A DNA stretch of 64,000 nt from Candidatus Enterococcus murrayae (lineage in GTDB: Bacteria > Bacillota > Bacilli > Lactobacillales > Enterococcaceae). Made by a program: the position numbers and the translations under genes. Position 1 is the first letter of the stretch. Every line of letters starts with the position of its first letter. Below are positions 8,144 through 17,887 of this stretch, piece by piece. The notes under the pieces are model-generated. The model ran no database searches, was not told the DNA's origin, and was given only the letters and a program-made list of their open reading frames with translations. The stretch covers positions 25,792 through 89,791 of the forward strand of contig NZ_JAFLVR010000024.1 of NCBI RefSeq assembly GCF_017315985.1, given 5' to 3'.

Positions 8144-9106
8144 ATGCAACCGGCACAACTTTTTATCGCTTTTGCCAGTAGTTTCGCGATTACTGTTGCA
8201 GGCATGCCTTTTATAATCGGCTATTTTAGAATGAAGAAACAAGGACAAGAAATTCGTGATGAAGGTCCAAAATGGCATAATTCCAAAGCAGGAACTCCTA
8301 CAATGGGAGGTTTAGGATTTTTAGCTGCTGCGGTGATCACTGCAATTTGGTTTAGTCTTTGGACACATCAAATGACGACTTCGCTATTCATTTTAGTGTT
8401 TGTATTATTACTATATGGAATCATTGGGTTTTTAGATGATTTTATCAAATTATCAAAAAAACAAAACGAAGGTCTGACTTCGAAACAGAAATTTATTGCG
8501 CAAGTTGTTGTGGCTATTGTTTTTTATATCATCTATCGAATGGAAGGTTATCCAAACACCTTAAACTTCTTCGGCATTAATTTGCCGTTAAACATTGTGT
8601 ATGGCCTATTCGTGATTTTTTGGTTGGTCGGTTTTTCAAATGCGGTAAATTTGACTGATGGTATTGATGGGTTGGTATCAGGCTTAGGCACCATTTCTTT
8701 TGCAGCTTATGGTATCATCGCATGGAAGCAGCAACAGTATGAAGTTCTAATCGTGTGCTTGGCTGTAATGGGCGGACTAGTTGGTTTCTTTCCCTATAAT
8801 AAAAAGCCAGCGAAAATTTTCATGGGAGATGTCGGTTCTCTTGCTTTAGGCGGGCTGTTAGCAGCCGTTTCGATTGTATTACATCAAGAGTGGACTTTAT
8901 TGTTAGTTGGCTTGGTTTACATTTTTGAAACAGCAAGCGTGATTATTCAAGTCACTTCCTTTAAAATGACAGGGAAACGTGTTTTTAAAATGTCACCATT
9001 GCATCACCATTTTGAGATGTCAGGCTGGTCGGAATGGAAAGTGGATACGGTGTTTTGGGCAATTGGACTCATTGCATCCATCATTGTTTTATTGATCGTA
9101 CTGTAG
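8144..9106 (+). CDS. mraY: Phospho-N-acetylmuramoyl-pentapeptide transferase MraY
   Basis: MraY transfers phospho-MurNAc-pentapeptide from UDP to undecaprenyl phosphate, making lipid I at the membrane. The 320-residue polytopic protein (about ten TM helices) has the GTPTMGGLGF motif near residue 50, FLDDFIKL near 98, NLTDGIDGL near 170, the FMGDVGSLALGG block near 227, and the HHHFE histidine motif near 286. It lies 15 bp after the PBP gene and 14 bp before murD in the standard dcw order. Confidence 0.97.
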   Translation: MQPAQLFIAFASSFAITVAGMPFIIGYFRMKKQGQEIRDEGPKWHNSKAGTPTMGGLGFLAAAVITAIWFSLWTHQMTTSLFILVFVLLLYGIIGFLDDFIKLSKKQNEGLTSKQKFIAQVVVAIVFYIIYRMEGYPNTLNFFGINLPLNIVYGLFVIFWLVGFSNAVNLTDGIDGLVSGLGTISFAAYGIIAWKQQQYEVLIVCLAVMGGLVGFFPYNKKPAKIFMGDVGSLALGGLLAAVSIVLHQEWTLLLVGLVYIFETASVIIQVTSFKMTGKRVFKMSPLHHHFEMSGWSEWKVDTVFWAIGLIASIIVLLIVL

Positions 9107-9120
9107 GAGATGACTAGGAA

Positions 9121-10485
9121 ATGAAGCAAATTAAACAATATGAAAACGAAAAAGTATTAGTATTAGGATTAGCGAAGAGTGGATTTAGTGCGGCCAAGTT
9201 ATTGAATGACTTGGGCGCACTTGTTACGGTAAATGACGGAAAGCCCTTTGAAGAAAATCCAGAGGCTCAAGGATTATTGGAGCAAGGTGTACGTGTGATC
9301 ACCGGACATCATCCAATTGAACTATTAGATGAAGATTTTTCGTTAATGGTAAAAAACCCTGGTATCCCTTATGACAATCCTTTAGTAGCGAAAGCTGAAG
9401 AATTGAACATCCCAATTTTGACCGAAGTGGAGTTGGCTTATCAAGTCGCAGAATGTCCAATCGTTGGTATCACTGGAACGAATGGTAAGACGACAACAAC
9501 GACCATGATCGGTCTATTGTTGAATCAAGAAAGAGCAACAGGTAAAGCACATTTGGCTGGTAACATTGGCTTCCCTGGTAGCGAAGTGGCTGCTAAAGCT
9601 ACAGCAGATGATGATATCGTTATGGAACTTTCAAGCTTTCAACTAATGGGCATTAGAGATTTCAAACCCCAGATTGCGGTTATTACAAACATTTATGAAG
9701 CACATCTAGACTATCATAAGACTCGTGAAAATTATGTGGCGGCTAAATGGGCCATTCAAGAGAACATGACTGCTGATGATTATTTAGTCTTAAACTGGAA
9801 TTCTAAAGAATTGCAACAGATGAGTCAACGAACAAACGCACAGGTCGTTCCTTTTTCAACAAAGGAAAAGTTGGCTGACGGAGCTTATTTAGAAAAGGGC
9901 GTACTATATTATAAGGAAGAAAAAATCATGGATGCTTCTGAACTAGGAGTGCCCGGAGCTCATAATATTGAGAATGCTTTAGCAGCGATTGTCGTGGCAA
10001 AATTGAAGGGTGTTACTAGTGAAGGAATACGGGCGGCATTAAGCAATTTTCACGGTGTTCCTCATCGAACGCAATATGTGGATACGATCAATGGACGGAA
10101 GTTTTACAATGATTCAAAAGCTACCAATAGCTTAGCAACTGAAATGGCGTTAAGCGGCTTTGACAATGAGCGTTTGATTCTATTAGCCGGTGGATTAGAT
10201 CGTGGGAATGGGTTTGATGAATTGATTCCATCTCTTGAGGGTGTCAAGGCACTTATTCTATTTGGTGAAACAAAAGAGAAGCTTGCTGAAACAGCAAGAC
10301 GAGCCGGCGTTCAAACGATCATTTTGACATCGAATGTTGAAACGGCTGTTCCATTGGCCTATGAACAAAGCGACATTGGCGATAGCATCTTATTGTCTCC
10401 CGCCAATGCAAGTTGGGATCAATATCCAAACTTTGAAATTCGCGGTGATAAATTTATGAATGCTGTGAAGCAATTAGAAAAGTAG
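9121..10485 (+). CDS. murD: UDP-N-acetylmuramoylalanine--D-glutamate ligase MurD
   Basis: MurD adds D-glutamate to UDP-MurNAc-L-Ala using ATP in the cytoplasm. At 454 residues it has the usual three-domain Mur ligase layout: an N-terminal Rossmann domain ([14 protein letters not shown]), a central ATPase with P-loop [13 protein letters not shown] near residue 115, then PHRTQYV and NDSKATN motifs, and a C-terminal domain with [11 protein letters not shown]. It sits between mraY and murG with short spacers. No unusual features seen. Confidence 0.97.
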   Translation: MKQIKQYENEKVLVLGLAKSGFSAAKLLNDLGALVTVNDGKPFEENPEAQGLLEQGVRVITGHHPIELLDEDFSLMVKNPGIPYDNPLVAKAEELNIPILTEVELAYQVAECPIVGITGTNGKTTTTTMIGLLLNQERATGKAHLAGNIGFPGSEVAAKATADDDIVMELSSFQLMGIRDFKPQIAVITNIYEAHLDYHKTRENYVAAKWAIQENMTADDYLVLNWNSKELQQMSQRTNAQVVPFSTKEKLADGAYLEKGVLYYKEEKIMDASELGVPGAHNIENALAAIVVAKLKGVTSEGIRAALSNFHGVPHRTQYVDTINGRKFYNDSKATNSLATEMALSGFDNERLILLAGGLDRGNGFDELIPSLEGVKALILFGETKEKLAETARRAGVQTIILTSNVETAVPLAYEQSDIGDSILLSPANASWDQYPNFEIRGDKFMNAVKQLEK

Positions 10486-10494
10486 GGAAATGAA

Positions 10495-11586
10495 ATGAGA
10501 ATACTTGTTACAGGCGGTGGCACGGGCGGACATATTTATCCAGCCTTAGCATTCATCCGCTACGTCCAAAAAATCCAACCTGATTCTGAATTTCTATATG
10601 TTGGAACACATCGGGGATTGGAAAATAAAATCGTGCCTGAAACAGGCATCTCTTTTAAAACGATCAAAATTCAGGGATTCAAACGGAAACTTTCGCTGGA
10701 TAATTTAAAAACAGTTCAACTCTTCATTGAGAGCATCAGACGCTCAAAGGAAATCTTGCGAGAGTTCCAACCTGATGTTGTAATTGGAACCGGGGGGTAT
10801 GTCTCTGGATCAGTGGTATATGCAGCAGCGAGGATGAAAATACCGACGATTGTTCATGAACAAAATAGCGTTCCAGGGATTACGAATAAGTTTTTAAGTC
10901 ATTTTGCTGATAAAATAGGTATCTGTTTTCCTGATGCGAAACAATATTTTCCAGAAGCTAAAACCGTTTTGGTAGGAAATCCACGAGCACAAGAGGTTGT
11001 GACTAGCGGTAAATCAGATGTTTTAGAGCAGTACGGTTTGTTGCCTGATGTTCCTACCGTTCTGATTTTTGGAGGCAGTCAAGGTGCGCTTAAAATAAAT
11101 CAAGCAGTTATTCAGGCGTTACCACAATTTTCTCAAAAAGAATATCAAGTGTTATATGCATCAGGTGATCGTTATTATAACGAGATATCAGAAAAATTTG
11201 ATGTAGGAAAAATTAGTCGCAATCTTTCGCTTCAACCGTATATTAAAAATATGACAGATGTTATGGCTAATGTTGATTTATTGATTGGACGTGCTGGAGC
11301 AACGTCGATTGCAGAATTCACTGCTTTAGGTTTGCCGGCTATTTTAATTCCGAGTCCTTATGTGACGAATGATCATCAAACCAAAAATGCTCAAAGCCTT
11401 GTGAACGCGGGTGCTGTCAGAATGATTGCAGATGCTGATTTGACGGGTGAAAATTTAGTGAATGCAGTAGATGAGATCATGAAAGATTCGGAAAAAAGAG
11501 AGATAATGGCGAAAGCATCACGTCAAGAAGGCATACCAGATGCAGCAGAGCGCCTGTGGCTGCTGGTCAACGAAATCGTCAAATAA
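10495..11586 (+). CDS. murG: UDP-GlcNAc:lipid I N-acetylglucosaminyltransferase MurG
   Basis: MurG converts lipid I to lipid II on the inner membrane face. It is a 363-residue GT28 enzyme with the N-terminal [13 protein letters not shown] glycine-rich loop, [10 protein letters not shown], the HEQNSVPG motif, the FGGSQGA loop at the start of the C-terminal Rossmann half, and the [15 protein letters not shown] and PYVTNDHQ donor-binding segments. The ATG lies 9 bp after the murD stop codon; divIB follows directly. Confidence 0.97.
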   Translation: MRILVTGGGTGGHIYPALAFIRYVQKIQPDSEFLYVGTHRGLENKIVPETGISFKTIKIQGFKRKLSLDNLKTVQLFIESIRRSKEILREFQPDVVIGTGGYVSGSVVYAAARMKIPTIVHEQNSVPGITNKFLSHFADKIGICFPDAKQYFPEAKTVLVGNPRAQEVVTSGKSDVLEQYGLLPDVPTVLIFGGSQGALKINQAVIQALPQFSQKEYQVLYASGDRYYNEISEKFDVGKISRNLSLQPYIKNMTDVMANVDLLIGRAGATSIAEFTALGLPAILIPSPYVTNDHQTKNAQSLVNAGAVRMIADADLTGENLVNAVDEIMKDSEKREIMAKASRQEGIPDAAERLWLLVNEIVK

Positions 11587-11604
11587 TTTTAGGAGGTGAG
11601 GATC

Positions 11605-12696
11605 ATTAGTCGTGAAGAGTTTCCAGAAGAAAATAAAGAACAAGAAGATAAGCCGAAGCAGGAAAATTTAACTCCTTGGCAATTGGCAAATATGGAGTAT
11701 CTGAAACAAAAGGCTCTTGAAAATGGCGAACCTGAAATACCGTCTAATACTTCTGAACAATTGGTAGAGATATCAAACACTAGTGAACCTGCTGATGATA
11801 AAAATGAAGAGACGGATTTTGAGGATTTGCCAACTGCTGAAAATGGTGTGGAGAAAGATGAAGAAGAACCTGTCAAAGGACCAAAAAACGGCTCTTTTTT
11901 AGAGCGACTGCCAAATATTAAACATGAACGAAATCGACGTCTCGTAAGACGATCGTCGATTTTAATTGGATTATTTTCGATTCCCGCAATATTACTATTG
12001 TATTACATATCACCCTTAGGTAAGTTAGGCGGAGTGAGTGTAAAAGGTAATGAAAAAATTTCGGCGGAGATAATAAAGAAAGAACTCAATTTTACTGTTG
12101 GGGATAATCTGTGGAGTCAATATTTCGATCGCAAAGATAATGTGAAAAATTTAAAGAGACAAGAGCTTCAAATTGAAAATGCCGAAGTCCATATTGATGG
12201 TTTCAATCATTTCGAGGTTCAGGTTAAGGAATATCCGGAAGTTGCTTATTTGGAAAGTAATGGAAAATATTCTCCTGTGATATCAAACGGAAAGATCATT
12301 CCGATCGAAGTTGAGAAAAGTGATGGCGAGTTGCCTATTTTAGAAAACTTTACTGGCTCAAAAAGAATCTTAAAAGTTTTAGAAGGCTATAAAAAGTTAA
12401 CCGAAGAAGTCAAACAGGGTATTTCTCAGATAAAATATGCCCCTACAAGTGAAAATAAAGAATTATTGGAAATTTTCATGAATGATGGGAATAAGGTTTT
12501 AATAAGCATCAGGGATTTAGGAAGTAAAATGAAATATTATCCTCAGATCGCTAAGGAAATGAATGATAAGGAGATCAAAGGTGTAGTCGATATGGAAGCA
12601 GGAATATACAGCTATCCTTATAATGAAAATTCGGCTACGGAGGATTCGACACAAGACTCAATAGATCAATCTGAAACGCCAGTTGGAAATGATTAA
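11605..12696 (+). CDS. divIB: Cell division protein DivIB/FtsQ
   Basis: DivIB is a bitopic divisome protein. It has a charged, acidic cytoplasmic N-terminus of about 120 residues with the NLTPWQLAN segment, one TM helix (SILIGLFSIPAILLLYYI), and an extracellular POTRA (about residues 145-215, KLGGVSVKGNEKIS) plus beta domain, ending in an acidic Ser/Thr tail. The start is unusual. The frame's only canonical start (GTG at 11596) lies inside the strong SD AGGAGGTGA (11591-11599), whereas an in-frame ATT at 11605 is ideally spaced, so an AUU start is proposed. A gene finder would report 11596. Confidence 0.9.
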   Translation: MSREEFPEENKEQEDKPKQENLTPWQLANMEYLKQKALENGEPEIPSNTSEQLVEISNTSEPADDKNEETDFEDLPTAENGVEKDEEEPVKGPKNGSFLERLPNIKHERNRRLVRRSSILIGLFSIPAILLLYYISPLGKLGGVSVKGNEKISAEIIKKELNFTVGDNLWSQYFDRKDNVKNLKRQELQIENAEVHIDGFNHFEVQVKEYPEVAYLESNGKYSPVISNGKIIPIEVEKSDGELPILENFTGSKRILKVLEGYKKLTEEVKQGISQIKYAPTSENKELLEIFMNDGNKVLISIRDLGSKMKYYPQIAKEMNDKEIKGVVDMEAGIYSYPYNENSATEDSTQDSIDQSETPVGND

Positions 12697-12725
12697 ATTT
12701 ATTACAAGAAAATGTTGAATCTTCT

Positions 12726-12754
12726 TTTTCATTCTGGGCAAAATGTGTTAAAAT
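12726..12754 (+). promoter_or_regulatory. Internal dcw promoter ahead of ftsA-ftsZ
   Basis: TTTTCA (12726-12731) and TAAAAT (12749-12754) are 17 nt apart, with TG immediately upstream (TGTTAAAAT, extended -10). The element lies in the only sizeable gap (165 bp) of the dcw cluster. A separate promoter for ftsAZ is common in Firmicutes. Confidence 0.55.
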
Positions 12755-12861
12755 TGAAGGCAGTGAATTACTTGCAAAAAATTATATTTCATGCTTAACA
12801 GTAACTTAAAATATAAAATCTGAATAAAGCATTTATTTGAAAATAGGAGGGAATCCCATTC

Positions 12862-14187
12862 ATGGCAAAAGCAGGAATGTATGTAGGCCTTGATATCGGG
12901 ACAACATCGATAAAAGTTGTTGTAGCCGAGTACATCGATAGCCAAATGAATATCATTGGTGTTGGAAACGCAAAATCAGAAGGAATCAATCGTGGGATTA
13001 TCGTAGACATCGATAAAACAGTACAGGCGATTCAACGAGCAGTAAAACAGGCCGAGGAAAAAGCTGGGATTCAGATTAAAAGTGTCAGCGTAGGACTGCC
13101 TGCCAACTTATTAGAAGTTGAGCCTTGTCAGGGTATGATTGCTGTGAACAATGAATCAAAAGAGATTATGGATGATGATGTTCGTAATGTCGCTTCAGCA
13201 GCAATGGTTCGTTCGGTTCCTCCTGAAAGACAAATAGTTGCACTATTGCCTCAAGAATTTACCGTTGATGGTTTTGAAGGAATCAAAGATCCACGAGGAA
13301 TGATTGGTGTTCGTCTTGAAATGTTCGGATTAGTATTTACAGGGCCTAAGACCATCATTCATAACATTACAAAATGTGTTGAAAAAGCGGGATTAACTGT
13401 TGCTGAAACAGTAATCACTTCCTTAGCCTTAACTGAGTCTATCCTATCTGATGGCGAAAAAGATTTTGGTACGATCGTAATTGATATGGGTGGCGGGCAA
13501 ACAACGACCTCAGTTATGCACGACAAGCAACTAAAATTCACTCACGTGGACCAAGAGGGCGGAGAGTTTGTTACTAAGGATATTTCGATTGTTCTAAATA
13601 CGTCATTCAACAATGCAGAGGCGTTAAAAATCAATTATGGAGATGCATACCCAAGCAGAACATCAGCGGATGAAGATTTTCCGGTTGATGTGATTGGAAA
13701 AACTGATCCAGTTAAAGTTGATGAACGCTATCTTGCTGAGATTATTGAAGCACGTTTAGAACAGATTTTCCGTAAAGCCAAAGAAGCACTAGATGAAATC
13801 GAAGCACTTGATTTACCAGGCGGTGTTGTACTGACCGGTGGTGCAGCAAGCTTGCCAGGTGTCGTTGACTTGGCTGAAGATATTTTTGGAACGACAGTAA
13901 AACTGCACGTCCCAAATCAAATGGGTTTGAGAAATCCAGTCTTTACAAATGTCATTAGTATCGTCAATTACTCAGCCGAATTAAGCGATGTTTATCATTT
14001 GGCAAAATCGGCTGTAACAGGGGAAAAGGTATCTTTATCTGCTTCACCACAACCAAATGCTGTTTCTACGGCACCTGTATATGACGATTACGAAGCAGCG
14101 AATGATTACGAAGAAGAAACAAAACCAAAAAATGAAGAAAAAGTTACCGGGAAGATTAAAGACTTCTTCTCTAATATTTTTGACTAA
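12862..14187 (+). CDS. ftsA: Cell division protein FtsA
   Basis: FtsA is an actin-fold ATPase that tethers FtsZ to the membrane. The 441-residue protein has the phosphate-1 loop GLDIGTTSIKVVV near residue 9, the SHS2/1C domain (about 85-165), DMGGGQTTTSV near residue 207, and VVLTGGAASLPGV near 318. A variable acidic linker leads to a C-terminal amphipathic membrane-targeting helix (GKIKDFFSNIFD). SD AGGAGG lies 11 nt before the ATG. ftsZ follows after 21 bp. Confidence 0.96.
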   Translation: MAKAGMYVGLDIGTTSIKVVVAEYIDSQMNIIGVGNAKSEGINRGIIVDIDKTVQAIQRAVKQAEEKAGIQIKSVSVGLPANLLEVEPCQGMIAVNNESKEIMDDDVRNVASAAMVRSVPPERQIVALLPQEFTVDGFEGIKDPRGMIGVRLEMFGLVFTGPKTIIHNITKCVEKAGLTVAETVITSLALTESILSDGEKDFGTIVIDMGGGQTTTSVMHDKQLKFTHVDQEGGEFVTKDISIVLNTSFNNAEALKINYGDAYPSRTSADEDFPVDVIGKTDPVKVDERYLAEIIEARLEQIFRKAKEALDEIEALDLPGGVVLTGGAASLPGVVDLAEDIFGTTVKLHVPNQMGLRNPVFTNVISIVNYSAELSDVYHLAKSAVTGEKVSLSASPQPNAVSTAPVYDDYEAANDYEEETKPKNEEKVTGKIKDFFSNIFD

Positions 14188-14208
14188 TTTGTAGGAGGAA
14201 TAGAAAAT

Positions 14209-15447
14209 ATGGAATTCTCAATAGATAACAATATTAACGAAGGTGCGGTTATTAAAGTTATCGGTGTTGGCGGCGGCGGTGGCAATGCTATCAACCGGAT
14301 GATCGAGGAAAACGTCAAAGGCGTGGAATTCATTGCGTCAAACACTGATGTACAAGCTCTTAAAAATTCAAAAGCAGAAACAGTTATTCAATTAGGCCCT
14401 AAATACACACGTGGTTTAGGTGCTGGGTCACAGCCTGAAGTTGGTCAAAAATCAGCAGAAGAAAGTGAACAAGCAATCCAAGATGCATTAGAAGGCGCGG
14501 ATATGGTCTTCATTACTGCTGGTATGGGCGGCGGCACAGGTACAGGTGCTGCTCCGATCGTTGCAAAAATTGCTAAAGAACTTGGTGCCTTAACAGTCGG
14601 CGTTGTTACCCGTCCGTTCAGCTTTGAAGGACCTAAACGTGGTCGCTTTGCGGCAGAAGGTATATCCTTATTAAAAGAAAATGTGGATACATTATTGATT
14701 ATCTCAAATAATCGTTTACTTGAAGTTGTCGACAAGAAAACTCCGATGCTTGAAGCCTTCCGTGAAGCAGATAATGTTTTACGTCAAGGGGTTCAAGGAA
14801 TCTCAGACTTGATCACAGCTCCTGGATACGTGAACTTAGACTTTGCTGATGTGAAAACAGTGATGGCCAATCAAGGGACTGCCTTGATGGGTATCGGTGT
14901 TGCCAGCGGTGAAGATCGTGTAGTTGAAGCAACGAAAAAAGCGATCTCTTCTCCATTATTAGAAACATCTATTGATGGAGCGGAACAGGTGTTGTTAAAT
15001 ATCACAGGTGGTTTAGACATGACTTTATTCGAAGCACAAGATGCTTCTGATATTGTTGCAAGTGCAGCAACAGGCGATGTGAATATTATTTTAGGTACAT
15101 CAATCAGCGAAGAATTAGGCGATGAAATTCGCGTTACAGTAATTGCGACTGGAATTGATCCAACAAAAAAGGAGCGTAAGGCTACTCGTAACACACAACG
15201 TGCTAGCCAAATCCAATCAGTTCCACAAAAACAAAACTTAGATATTGAGCCTGCAAGAAACAACGAAGGTCAATCTGCATTTGGTGAATGGGATATTCGA
15301 AAAGAAGAAAATATTCGACCAAAAGTTGAAGAAACGCAATTTGATAATATCGAAAAGAAAGAATTCGAGACATTCAATCGTGAAGAAGTAAAACCTGAAA
15401 AAGACGAAGAACTAGATACACCACCATTCTTTCGCCGTAGAAAATAA
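14209..15447 (+). CDS. ftsZ: Cell division GTPase FtsZ
   Basis: FtsZ is the tubulin-like GTPase forming the Z-ring. The 412-residue protein has the [16 protein letters not shown]-terminal glycine loop, the tubulin signature [15 protein letters not shown] near residue 103, and T7 loop residues around [12 protein letters not shown] charged disordered linker leads to the conserved C-terminal tail [10 protein letters not shown], which binds FtsA, SepF and other tethers. It starts ATG after GTAGGAGGAA. It is tightly followed by the ylmE-sepF-ylmG-ylmH-divIVA set. Confidence 0.98.
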   Translation: MEFSIDNNINEGAVIKVIGVGGGGGNAINRMIEENVKGVEFIASNTDVQALKNSKAETVIQLGPKYTRGLGAGSQPEVGQKSAEESEQAIQDALEGADMVFITAGMGGGTGTGAAPIVAKIAKELGALTVGVVTRPFSFEGPKRGRFAAEGISLLKENVDTLLIISNNRLLEVVDKKTPMLEAFREADNVLRQGVQGISDLITAPGYVNLDFADVKTVMANQGTALMGIGVASGEDRVVEATKKAISSPLLETSIDGAEQVLLNITGGLDMTLFEAQDASDIVASAATGDVNIILGTSISEELGDEIRVTVIATGIDPTKKERKATRNTQRASQIQSVPQKQNLDIEPARNNEGQSAFGEWDIRKEENIRPKVEETQFDNIEKKEFETFNREEVKPEKDEELDTPPFFRRRK

Positions 15448-15461
15448 AAGGGGGAGAGCAC

Positions 15462-16139
15462 ATGATCGCTGAAAACTTGCATAAAATCGAGCAAGAAATT
15501 CAGGAGTCGTGTGCTCTTGTTTCACGTAACCCACAGGAGATTACTATGGTTGCGGTGACCAAGAGTGTCGACTCCAATACAGCAAATGAACTCGTTGAAT
15601 TAGGCGTTTCGGATTTAGCAGAAAATCGAGTAGACAAATTACTGGAGAAAAAGCAAAGTCTTTCACAGCATCAACATATTAAATGGCATCTTATTGGTAA
15701 TTTACAGCGCCGCAAGGTAAAATTAATTATAAATGAAATTGACTACTTTCATGCATTAGATAGTTTGCGTTTGGCACAAGAAATTCAAAAACGTGCAGAA
15801 CATCAAATAAATTGTTTCGTTGAAGTAAATATCTCTGGGGAGGAATCGAAGCATGGCATCAGTCCAGCAGAGCTTTATTCCTTTATCAAAGAATTGGAAG
15901 GTTTAGATAAAATACACGTGATTGGTTTGATGACGATGGCTCCTTATGAGGCAGGTCAGCAAGAAGCTCAAGCTATTTTTTCTACTCTGAAAAAACTTCA
16001 AGAAAGTGTGAAAGAACAAAACTTGCAGTATGCGCCATGTACAGAATTAAGCATGGGAATGAGCCAAGACTTCAAAACGGCAATTGAAGAAGGTGCCACA
16101 TTTGTTCGCATCGGAACGGCACTATTTAGGAAAGGTTAG
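15462..16139 (+). CDS. ylmE: YggS/YlmE-family PLP homeostasis protein
   Basis: A 225-residue single-domain alanine-racemase-fold protein of the PLPBP/YggS family. The PLP-binding lysine is in MVAVTKSVD near residue 34. HLIGNLQRRK, FVEVNISGEESKHG and the C-terminal MGMSQDFKTAIEEGATFVRIG segments are conserved. The family binds pyridoxal phosphate and affects B6 and amino acid homeostasis without clear catalysis. Position between ftsZ and sepF is typical for Firmicutes. Confidence 0.93.
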   Translation: MIAENLHKIEQEIQESCALVSRNPQEITMVAVTKSVDSNTANELVELGVSDLAENRVDKLLEKKQSLSQHQHIKWHLIGNLQRRKVKLIINEIDYFHALDSLRLAQEIQKRAEHQINCFVEVNISGEESKHGISPAELYSFIKELEGLDKIHVIGLMTMAPYEAGQQEAQAIFSTLKKLQESVKEQNLQYAPCTELSMGMSQDFKTAIEEGATFVRIGTALFRKG

Positions 16140-16148
16140 GTAAAGTTA

Positions 16149-16781
16149 ATGGGAATTAGTCTTGCAAAGATCACTGATTTTTTTGGTTTAGCAGATGATG
16201 ATATGTATGAAGAAAAAGCACCTGCCCCAAAGAAGCAGGTTAGCCGCCCACAAAGCGCGCCTAAAAAGGAACGCGTAACGGCACGTTCCACATATCAAAA
16301 ACAAGAACGACCAAAAGAAAGAACACAAAAGAAAGTACAAGAAAGAGTACAGCCAGCTGTTGAGATTCAAACTAATCGACGAGCTGAAGCTGTTATGAAA
16401 AAGGCAGAAAGCATGCCCAAGAAAAGCGAAAAAGTTGTTTCAATGCCAAACAATACTAGTAGGGCACAACGACTTGCACCAAGAATGGAAGAAAAAAAGA
16501 AAGACCGTATTTCTGTGGTTGAACCAAAAGCCTACAACGAAGCTATGACAATTGCAAAACGTGTAGGGCAAGGTGAAGTGGTCTTGATTAACTTCCAATC
16601 TTTAGATGAGATGAAAGCGCGTCGCGTAGTGGATTTTTTAACTGGCGCAGTATTTATGATTGATGGTGATATCAAACGTGTTGGTAATGAAATGTTTTTA
16701 TGCACACCAACAAACGTTGAGATTGCGAATTCTACATTGAGTTCTATGGTTGATGAAGATATTTATGGATTAGGAATGTAA
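16149..16781 (+). CDS. sepF: Cell division protein SepF
   Basis: SepF polymerises into rings and helps anchor and align FtsZ. The 210-residue protein starts with an amphipathic membrane-binding helix (MGISLAKITDFFGL), followed by a long basic, glutamine-rich linker (about residues 20-115). The globular SepF domain (about 120-210) carries VVEPKAYNEAMTIA, VVLINFQSLDEMKARRVVDFL and the FLCTPTNVEI region. The linker is long relative to Bacillus SepF (about 150 residues), as seen in several lactic acid bacteria. Confidence 0.95.
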   Translation: MGISLAKITDFFGLADDDMYEEKAPAPKKQVSRPQSAPKKERVTARSTYQKQERPKERTQKKVQERVQPAVEIQTNRRAEAVMKKAESMPKKSEKVVSMPNNTSRAQRLAPRMEEKKKDRISVVEPKAYNEAMTIAKRVGQGEVVLINFQSLDEMKARRVVDFLTGAVFMIDGDIKRVGNEMFLCTPTNVEIANSTLSSMVDEDIYGLGM

Positions 16782-16794
16782 AGGAGCCGCTTAG

Positions 16795-17070
16795 TTGAAT
16801 CTACTTATTACACTTTTTTACTATTTAAATCGTTTAGTTTATCTCTATACGATCCTTTTAGTTGTTTATGCGTTGATGTCATGGTTTCCAGGAGCCTATC
16901 AGTCTAAGTTTGGACAACTTTTAGGCCGGATTTGTGAGCCGTTTCTTGATTTGTTTCGACGCTTACCTTTACAATTCGGCGGAATCGATTTTTCAGTGAT
17001 GGCAGCGATTTTTGCATTAAATATTGCGATGGAGGTTTTACAAAAAATTCTGATCAGTATTATCTATTAA
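16795..17070 (+). CDS. ylmG: YggT-family membrane protein YlmG
   Basis: A 91-residue YggT-family protein with two hydrophobic segments (about residues 5-30 and 65-88) flanking the conserved SWFPGAYQSKFGQLLGRICEPFLDLFRR loop, of which the RICEPFLDLFR part is diagnostic. The start is TTG at 16795, eight nt after AAAGGAG; no ATG precedes it in frame. The family is implicated in division or envelope organisation, but its mechanism is not settled. It sits between sepF and ylmH. Confidence 0.9.
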   Translation: MNLLITLFYYLNRLVYLYTILLVVYALMSWFPGAYQSKFGQLLGRICEPFLDLFRRLPLQFGGIDFSVMAAIFALNIAMEVLQKILISIIY

Positions 17071-17082
17071 GGAGGTGGCAAT

Positions 17083-17865
17083 ATGAATGCGAATGTCTAT
17101 CAACATTTTAGACCAGAAGAGCATCCATTTGTTGACGGTGTTGGCGATTGGTTGGAACAAGTCGAAAGCCAGTACGCTCCTTATTTGACGAATTTTTTAG
17201 ATCCGCGCCAAGCGTATATTTTAGAAACCTTGATTCGTGAAAACAGCGAATTGAAATTTTCTTTTTATGGCGGATATGAACATGCTGAACGATGTCGCTG
17301 CATGATTTATCCGGATTATTATGAACCGCAAATTGATGACTTTGAGCTTGTGATGATTGAGATAAATTATCCGCAGAAGTTTACGGAGCTGTCGCATGGA
17401 AAAATTCTGGGAACTTTAATGAATGCAGGAATTAAACGCGACTATTTTGGTGATATTATTTCTGATGGTGATCGCTGGCAAATTTTTTTAGCTAAAGAAT
17501 CTGCTAGCTATATCGTAAATCAGGTAACTAAAATTGGTCGTGTAACCGTTCATTTAGAGGAACGTCCATACACGGATATCATTATCCCTAAAGATAGTTG
17601 GATCGAAGAAACGACTACTGCGACTTCGATGCGATTGGATGCAATTATTTCAACGGTTTATAATATTTCCAGACAGCGTTCCAAACAGTTAGTTGAAGCC
17701 AGTAAGGTAAAGGTCAACTGGACGGTCAATGAACGTCCAGATTATTTACTTGATTTATTAGATGTCGTTTCAGTTCGTGGATTTGGTCGAATTCAAATTC
17801 AGGGCTTAGAGGGAAAAACAAAGAAAGAAAAATTCCGTTTACGCTTAGGCGTTTTACGAAAATAA
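17083..17865 (+). CDS. ylmH: YlmH-family S4-domain RNA-binding protein
   Basis: A 260-residue protein with an N-terminal YlmH-like domain (about 1-175, with FLDPRQAYIL and FYGGYEHAERCR). A C-terminal S4 RNA-binding domain (about 180-245) carries MRLDAIISTVYNISRQRSKQLVEASKVKVNW. YlmH homologues bind ribosomal particles and have been linked to rescue of stalled large subunits; division phenotypes have been reported in streptococci. SD GGAGGTGG precedes the ATG. divIVA follows after 22 bp. Confidence 0.92.
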   Translation: MNANVYQHFRPEEHPFVDGVGDWLEQVESQYAPYLTNFLDPRQAYILETLIRENSELKFSFYGGYEHAERCRCMIYPDYYEPQIDDFELVMIEINYPQKFTELSHGKILGTLMNAGIKRDYFGDIISDGDRWQIFLAKESASYIVNQVTKIGRVTVHLEERPYTDIIIPKDSWIEETTTATSMRLDAIISTVYNISRQRSKQLVEASKVKVNWTVNERPDYLLDLLDVVSVRGFGRIQIQGLEGKTKKEKFRLRLGVLRK

Positions 17866-17887
17866 AATTTATGAGGTGAACAAAAAA

